Shown here: positions 22,169 to 24,186 of the stretch, piece by piece
Position numbering within the stretch: the first letter of the stretch is position 1
Layout of the letters: each line of letters starts with the position of its first letter
Source: Akkermansiaceae bacterium UBA4589
GTDB lineage: Bacteria > Verrucomicrobiota > Verrucomicrobiia > Verrucomicrobiales > Akkermansiaceae
Direction: 5' to 3'
NCBI GenBank assembly: GCA_002387565.1
Contig: DGJT01000036.1
Location: forward strand, 1-24,186
DNA: 24,186 nt
Made by a program: the position numbers and the translations under genes
Notes under the pieces: generated by a model
The model's input: the letters and a program-made list of their open reading frames with translations, nothing else
Told to the model about the DNA's origin: nothing
Database searches by the model: none

Positions 22169-22858
22169 TTAAAATGTAAAACCGAGGTATGCACCACCGA
22201 TAACATCATCTACACCTTGAGTACCATTTACATAAGCAATGTATGGAGTCAAAGTAGCTGTACCTACAGCAAAATCTGTAGAAGCTGAAACTTCTGTGTA
22301 CTCGTCAATGCTGCTTGGCTCATCAGTGATACTGAAACCATAAGTAACACCAAGATCGAATGCTCTATTAGTCCATGAACAATCGTAAGTGTAACCAGCA
22401 GAAAGTTCTGCAAGGTTTTCTTCTACTTCACCACCAACTTGGTTGTTAATGATTGTAGCTGAAACATCTACACCTGCGATAGCTGTTGAACCACTGAAGT
22501 ATACTTCATAGTCATCATCTGTACCAGTTGTATTTGGGTAACGATAAAAAACTGCACCTGTTTCCCAACCAAGACCTAAAAGCTCCCAGTCTAAGCTACC
22601 GTAAAGGTTAAGTTCTTCAGCTGAATCAGCTGTAGCAAACCAAACACCTACACCGTAGTTAATGTCCTCTGTAAGGGCACCACCGTAAGAAACATCGATA
22701 TCAATAAGGTCTGAACCAAAGTCTACACCACGGAAGATGTAATCAGTTGAGTAACCAAAAGATACGTCTACACCAAGAGGCTCTTGAGCAGAAGCAGAAG
22801 ACACGCCTACTGCAACAGCAGTGGCACCAGCAATTAATAATGAAGTAAGTTTATTCAT
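22169..22858 (-). CDS. Outer-membrane beta-barrel protein, TorF-type porin-like
   Basis: A 229-residue secreted protein. The N-terminus MNKLTSLLIAGATAVAVGVSSASA is a signal peptide with cleavage at ASA/QE. The mature part begins GVDVSFGYSTDYIFRGVDF, the Y-x-F-R-G-type opening I associate with the TIGR02001/TorF putative porin family. It then alternates polar and hydrophobic residues as in barrel strands, ending in AYLGFTF with a terminal Phe. The protein is acidic (rich in Asp and Glu) and contains one cysteine in the mature chain. It stands alone with its own promoter and a strong terminator, suggesting high, independently controlled expression. The solute, if any, is unknown, so I give no gene symbol. 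Confidence 0.8.
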   Translation of the reverse strand: MNKLTSLLIAGATAVAVGVSSASAQEPLGVDVSFGYSTDYIFRGVDFGSDLIDIDVSYGGALTEDINYGVGVWFATADSAEELNLYGSLDWELLGLGWETGAVFYRYPNTTGTDDDYEVYFSGSTAIAGVDVSATIINNQVGGEVEENLAELSAGYTYDCSWTNRAFDLGVTYGFSITDEPSSIDEYTEVSASTDFAVGTATLTPYIAYVNGTQGVDDVIGGAYLGFTF

Positions 22859-22867
22859 AGCGGGTTG

Positions 22868-22896
22868 ATAGTATTGACTGAAATAAACTTGGTCAA
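22868..22896 (-). promoter_or_regulatory. Promoter of the barrel-protein gene
   Basis: Read leftward, TTGACC (22896-22891, 5/6) and TACTAT (22873-22868, 4/6) are 17 bases apart. The -10 ends 9 bases before the ATG at 22858, so the leader would be only a few bases. Confidence 0.55.
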
Positions 22897-22906
22897 GTAC
22901 TTTTTT

Positions 22907-22932
22907 CTTTATTTAAACAAACTTAAATAAAG
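22907..22932. promoter_or_regulatory. 26-bp perfect inverted repeat upstream of the barrel-protein promoter
   Basis: Arms CTTTATTTAA (22907-22916) and TTAAATAAAG (22923-22932) flank ACAAAC, 10 bases upstream of the -35. The position and symmetry suit a regulator site or an A/T-rich upstream element. The rest of the 22859-23249 gap holds repeat copy 1 and no gene that I can support. Confidence 0.5.
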
Positions 22933-23108
22933 TTCGTATGAGTATTGCCCTACCTTGATTTAGTTAGATTTTTAACTAGACCAGCTTCTAACTTAACCAA
23001 CTACCCATTCTCAGCCCTCACATGGATTCAACTTCATCTCAACTTAAGACAAAAAATCATCTACTGCTAAAAACTTTCAAAAAACAAGCATGGCAAAAGC
23101 CATTGTGA

Positions 23109-23163
23109 ACAGGAGCGTAGCGACGTGCCTAGCGCAGCTAGGTGGCGTATAGCCATCAATCAA
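23109..23163. repeat. 55-bp dispersed direct repeat, copy 1
   Basis: Begins ACAGGAGCGTAGCGACG and ends GCCATCAATCAA. It is identical to copy 2 (24084-24138) except for one G/A difference in the central hairpin. Inside, CCTAGC/GCTAGG forms a perfect stem around GCA. A separate small hairpin (ATGGC/GCCAT, 23090-23103) lies just upstream. It is richer in G+C than its flanks. The two copies bracket the zeta-like kinase cassette. Confidence 0.92.
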
Positions 23164-23249
23164 TTGCTACCCTCTTTTATGCCCAAGCTCGAACCTTATA
23201 ATTGACGCTTGGTTTTAATAGCTTATCTACCCCTCCCCTCAAGACGGTC

Positions 23250-23411
23250 TTAGTCTAAGTCATGCGGGTTTATTTTGACGATTTTCCCGTCAACATAAGA
23301 AATAATGGGGCTATTTTTATATTTTTTAAAAGCCACCATTCTTTTGTAAGATTCAGCTAACCCCTTGTTTACCTTTCTTGATAATTCATTGAGTTCTTGT
23401 TCAGCTGTCAT
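23250..23411 (-). CDS. Small partner protein of the zeta-like kinase, probable antitoxin
   Basis: A 53-residue protein if started at the ATG at 23411 (MTAEQELNELSRK). Its start overlaps the end of the upstream kinase gene by 11 bases (ATGACAGCTGA), implying coupled translation. An upstream start at 23471 would overlap the kinase by 71 bases and looks less natural. It is a helical, charged N-terminal part (residues 1-32) followed by a short strand-like end, SPIISYVDGKIVKINP. This matches small proteins that I associate with COG4185 zeta-type kinases. A role as antidote is inferred from linkage and size only. The order is toxin-first, unlike classical epsilon-zeta. Confidence 0.65.
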   Translation of the reverse strand: MTAEQELNELSRKVNKGLAESYKRMVAFKKYKNSPIISYVDGKIVKINPHDLD

Positions 23412-23979
23412 GATAGATTTCTTTAAGTTCTTGCCACTTTTGATTATCTTTAATTTGAAAAACTTTATCAAATTGTCCTTCAGCTATATCTTGAGGACGC
23501 TCTTTGGAGTTGTCAATAATTATCCAGTTATCAACTAATGGTATATAAAGATTAAAGAAGTTACATAGACCTGATTTAAATCTACGTTTAATAGTTTCTG
23601 CTGAGATATAATGCCCACCTTCTTTAACTCTTGTTGTGACTCGTTCTTGAGCTAGCTCATCTGACTTAAGGTATAAAAAAAGTAACGTAACTTTATAACC
23701 TTGTCCCTGTGCTTTCTTTATTAGTCTTATGTAACTTTTAGTCGCAAGTGTTGTTTCTATACTAAAGCTAACTTGCTGTTTAAGTAGCATTTCAATTCTT
23801 TCAAGCATAAGCCTGCCTGATTTAATGGCTACAGCCTCAGGATTAAATGGAGATAAACCTCTAGCTATTTCATCAGCATTAATAAACTCTGAACAATGAA
23901 AAACATCAGGCAAAACAACATAAGAAGCAGTAGTTTTACCCGCTCCATTAGGCCCTGCTATAATATAAAGTTGTTTCAT
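23401..23979 (-). CDS. Zeta-toxin-like P-loop kinase (COG4185 type)
   Basis: A 192-residue P-loop protein. Walker A is AGPNGAGKTT (residues 8-17, Lys15). The NADEIARGLSPFNPE segment has Asp36, in the place of the substrate-activating Asp of zeta toxins. FSIETTLAT has Glu75, and RVTTRVKEGGHYISAETIKRRF carries the arginines expected to bind phosphates. LVDNWIIIDNS is the usual C-terminal strand of this group. Characterised zeta toxins phosphorylate UDP-N-acetylglucosamine and block wall synthesis; many COG4185 members have unknown substrates. It is followed by an overlapping small gene, has its own promoter-like sequence, and lies between two 55-bp direct repeats. It could be a toxin, or a kinase with another job. 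Confidence 0.85.
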   Translation of the reverse strand: MKQLYIIAGPNGAGKTTASYVVLPDVFHCSEFINADEIARGLSPFNPEAVAIKSGRLMLERIEMLLKQQVSFSIETTLATKSYIRLIKKAQGQGYKVTLLFLYLKSDELAQERVTTRVKEGGHYISAETIKRRFKSGLCNFFNLYIPLVDNWIIIDNSKERPQDIAEGQFDKVFQIKDNQKWQELKEIYHDS

Positions 23980-23985
23980 AGCATA

Positions 23986-24014
23986 ACGATAGCTTTTAGC
24001 TTAAGTTTTGCCAA
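23986..24014 (-). promoter_or_regulatory. Possible promoter of the zeta-like operon
   Basis: Read leftward, TTGGCA (24014-24009, 5/6) and TATCGT (23991-23986, 4/6) are 17 bases apart, with the -10 ending 6 bases before the ATG at 23979. AGCTTTTAGCT in the spacer is a short inverted repeat that might bind an autoregulator. Confidence 0.4.
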
Positions 24015-24083
24015 TGTTATTCTTAGAGCAAACTTCACGTTTGACAGGGCGAACAATCACGAGAGAATAATGAGTAATTTTGG

Positions 24084-24138
24084 ACAGGAGCGTAGCGACG
24101 TGCCTAGCGCAACTAGGTGGCGTATAGCCATCAATCAA
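24084..24138. repeat. 55-bp dispersed direct repeat, copy 2
   Basis: Matches copy 1 (23109-23163) at 54 of 55 positions. The single change turns the right stem arm GCTAGG into ACTAGG, shortening the central hairpin by one pair. A plus-strand frame from an ATG at 24070 reads through it (GQERSDVPSATRWRIAINQ) but has no gene-like context. The final 48 bases of the window hold nothing that I can assign. Confidence 0.92.
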
Positions 24139-24186
24139 AAATCAAAGAACCGACCCCCAAGAAGTTGAGTGAGCGTTCTAAGGTTT

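Noticed and set aside
23083..23148. Short plus-strand ORF MAKAIVNRSVATCLAQLGGV ending in repeat copy 1
   Set aside because: It has about 20 codons, half derived from the repeat, and begins in a small hairpin. There is no support for translation.
23109..24138. Integron-cassette interpretation of the repeat-bracketed toxin pair
   Set aside because: The repeats lack the RYYYAAC/GTTRRRY core sites of attC, and no integron integrase is visible. A simple direct-repeat bracket is all that the sequence shows.
24070..24168. Plus-strand frame MSNFGQERSDV... across repeat copy 2
   Set aside because: Most of it is translated from the 55-bp dispersed repeat, no ribosome-binding site or homologue is recognised, and it is only about 32 codons. 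It is treated as repeat DNA, not a gene.

Overview
The window reads as a stretch of chromosome from a Gram-negative bacterium with an outer membrane. It carries a TonB-dependent receptor, an ExbB-ExbD-TonB motor, an outer-membrane barrel protein and TonB-box and signal-peptide features. The DNA is moderately AT-rich, sigma70-type promoters are readable, and Shine-Dalgarno sequences are weak or absent before most starts. The protein styles (family II pyrophosphatase, short ProB without PUA, TopB with the DAGREGE TOPRIM variant, secreted Ala/Ser-rich barrel protein) would suit the PVC group, for example Verrucomicrobiota. That placement is inference; no rRNA or other taxonomic marker is present. 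No tRNA, rRNA, CRISPR array or insertion-sequence transposase was found.

Layout. Positions 1-1354 (+): the 3' end of a manganese-dependent inorganic pyrophosphatase gene, then proB. Positions 1349-3952 (-): aroE-bioB-serB, metabolic genes read leftward and meeting proB at overlapping stop codons. Positions 3953-4255: a nest of three unrelated repeat types. Positions 4256-8743 (-): topB, an M50 site-2-type protease gene and an rlmI-like rRNA methyltransferase gene. Positions 8957-9985 (+): an unrecognised protein in which I can trace a protein-kinase-like catalytic core. Positions 10086-18020 (-): an 8 kb iron-uptake locus made of a TonB-dependent receptor, exbB-exbD-tonB and fbpA-fbpB-fbpC, with Fur-box-like sites at both promoters. 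Positions 18200-21547 (-): recA, a PTS IIA (PtsN-like) gene and argS in close series. Positions 21720-22094 (+): an orphan prepilin-like protein divergent from recA. Positions 22169-22858 (-): an outer-membrane barrel protein with a clear terminator, a promoter and an upstream inverted repeat. Positions 23109-24138: a zeta-type P-loop kinase gene translationally coupled to a small, probably antitoxin, gene. This pair is bracketed by two 55-bp direct repeats that differ at one base.

How the parts work together. The receptor would bring a ferric ligand across the outer membrane, powered by the adjacent ExbBD-TonB motor. FbpA would bind iron in the periplasm, and FbpB/FbpC would import it with ATP. 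This is a self-contained ferric-iron import route. The remaining genes are housekeeping (biotin, shikimate, serine, proline, translation, DNA topology, recombination). The least explained parts are the kinase-like protein, the repeat-bracketed toxin-like cassette, the repeat nest at 3.95-4.26 kb, and a recurrent promoter geometry that predicts leaderless or nearly leaderless mRNAs.
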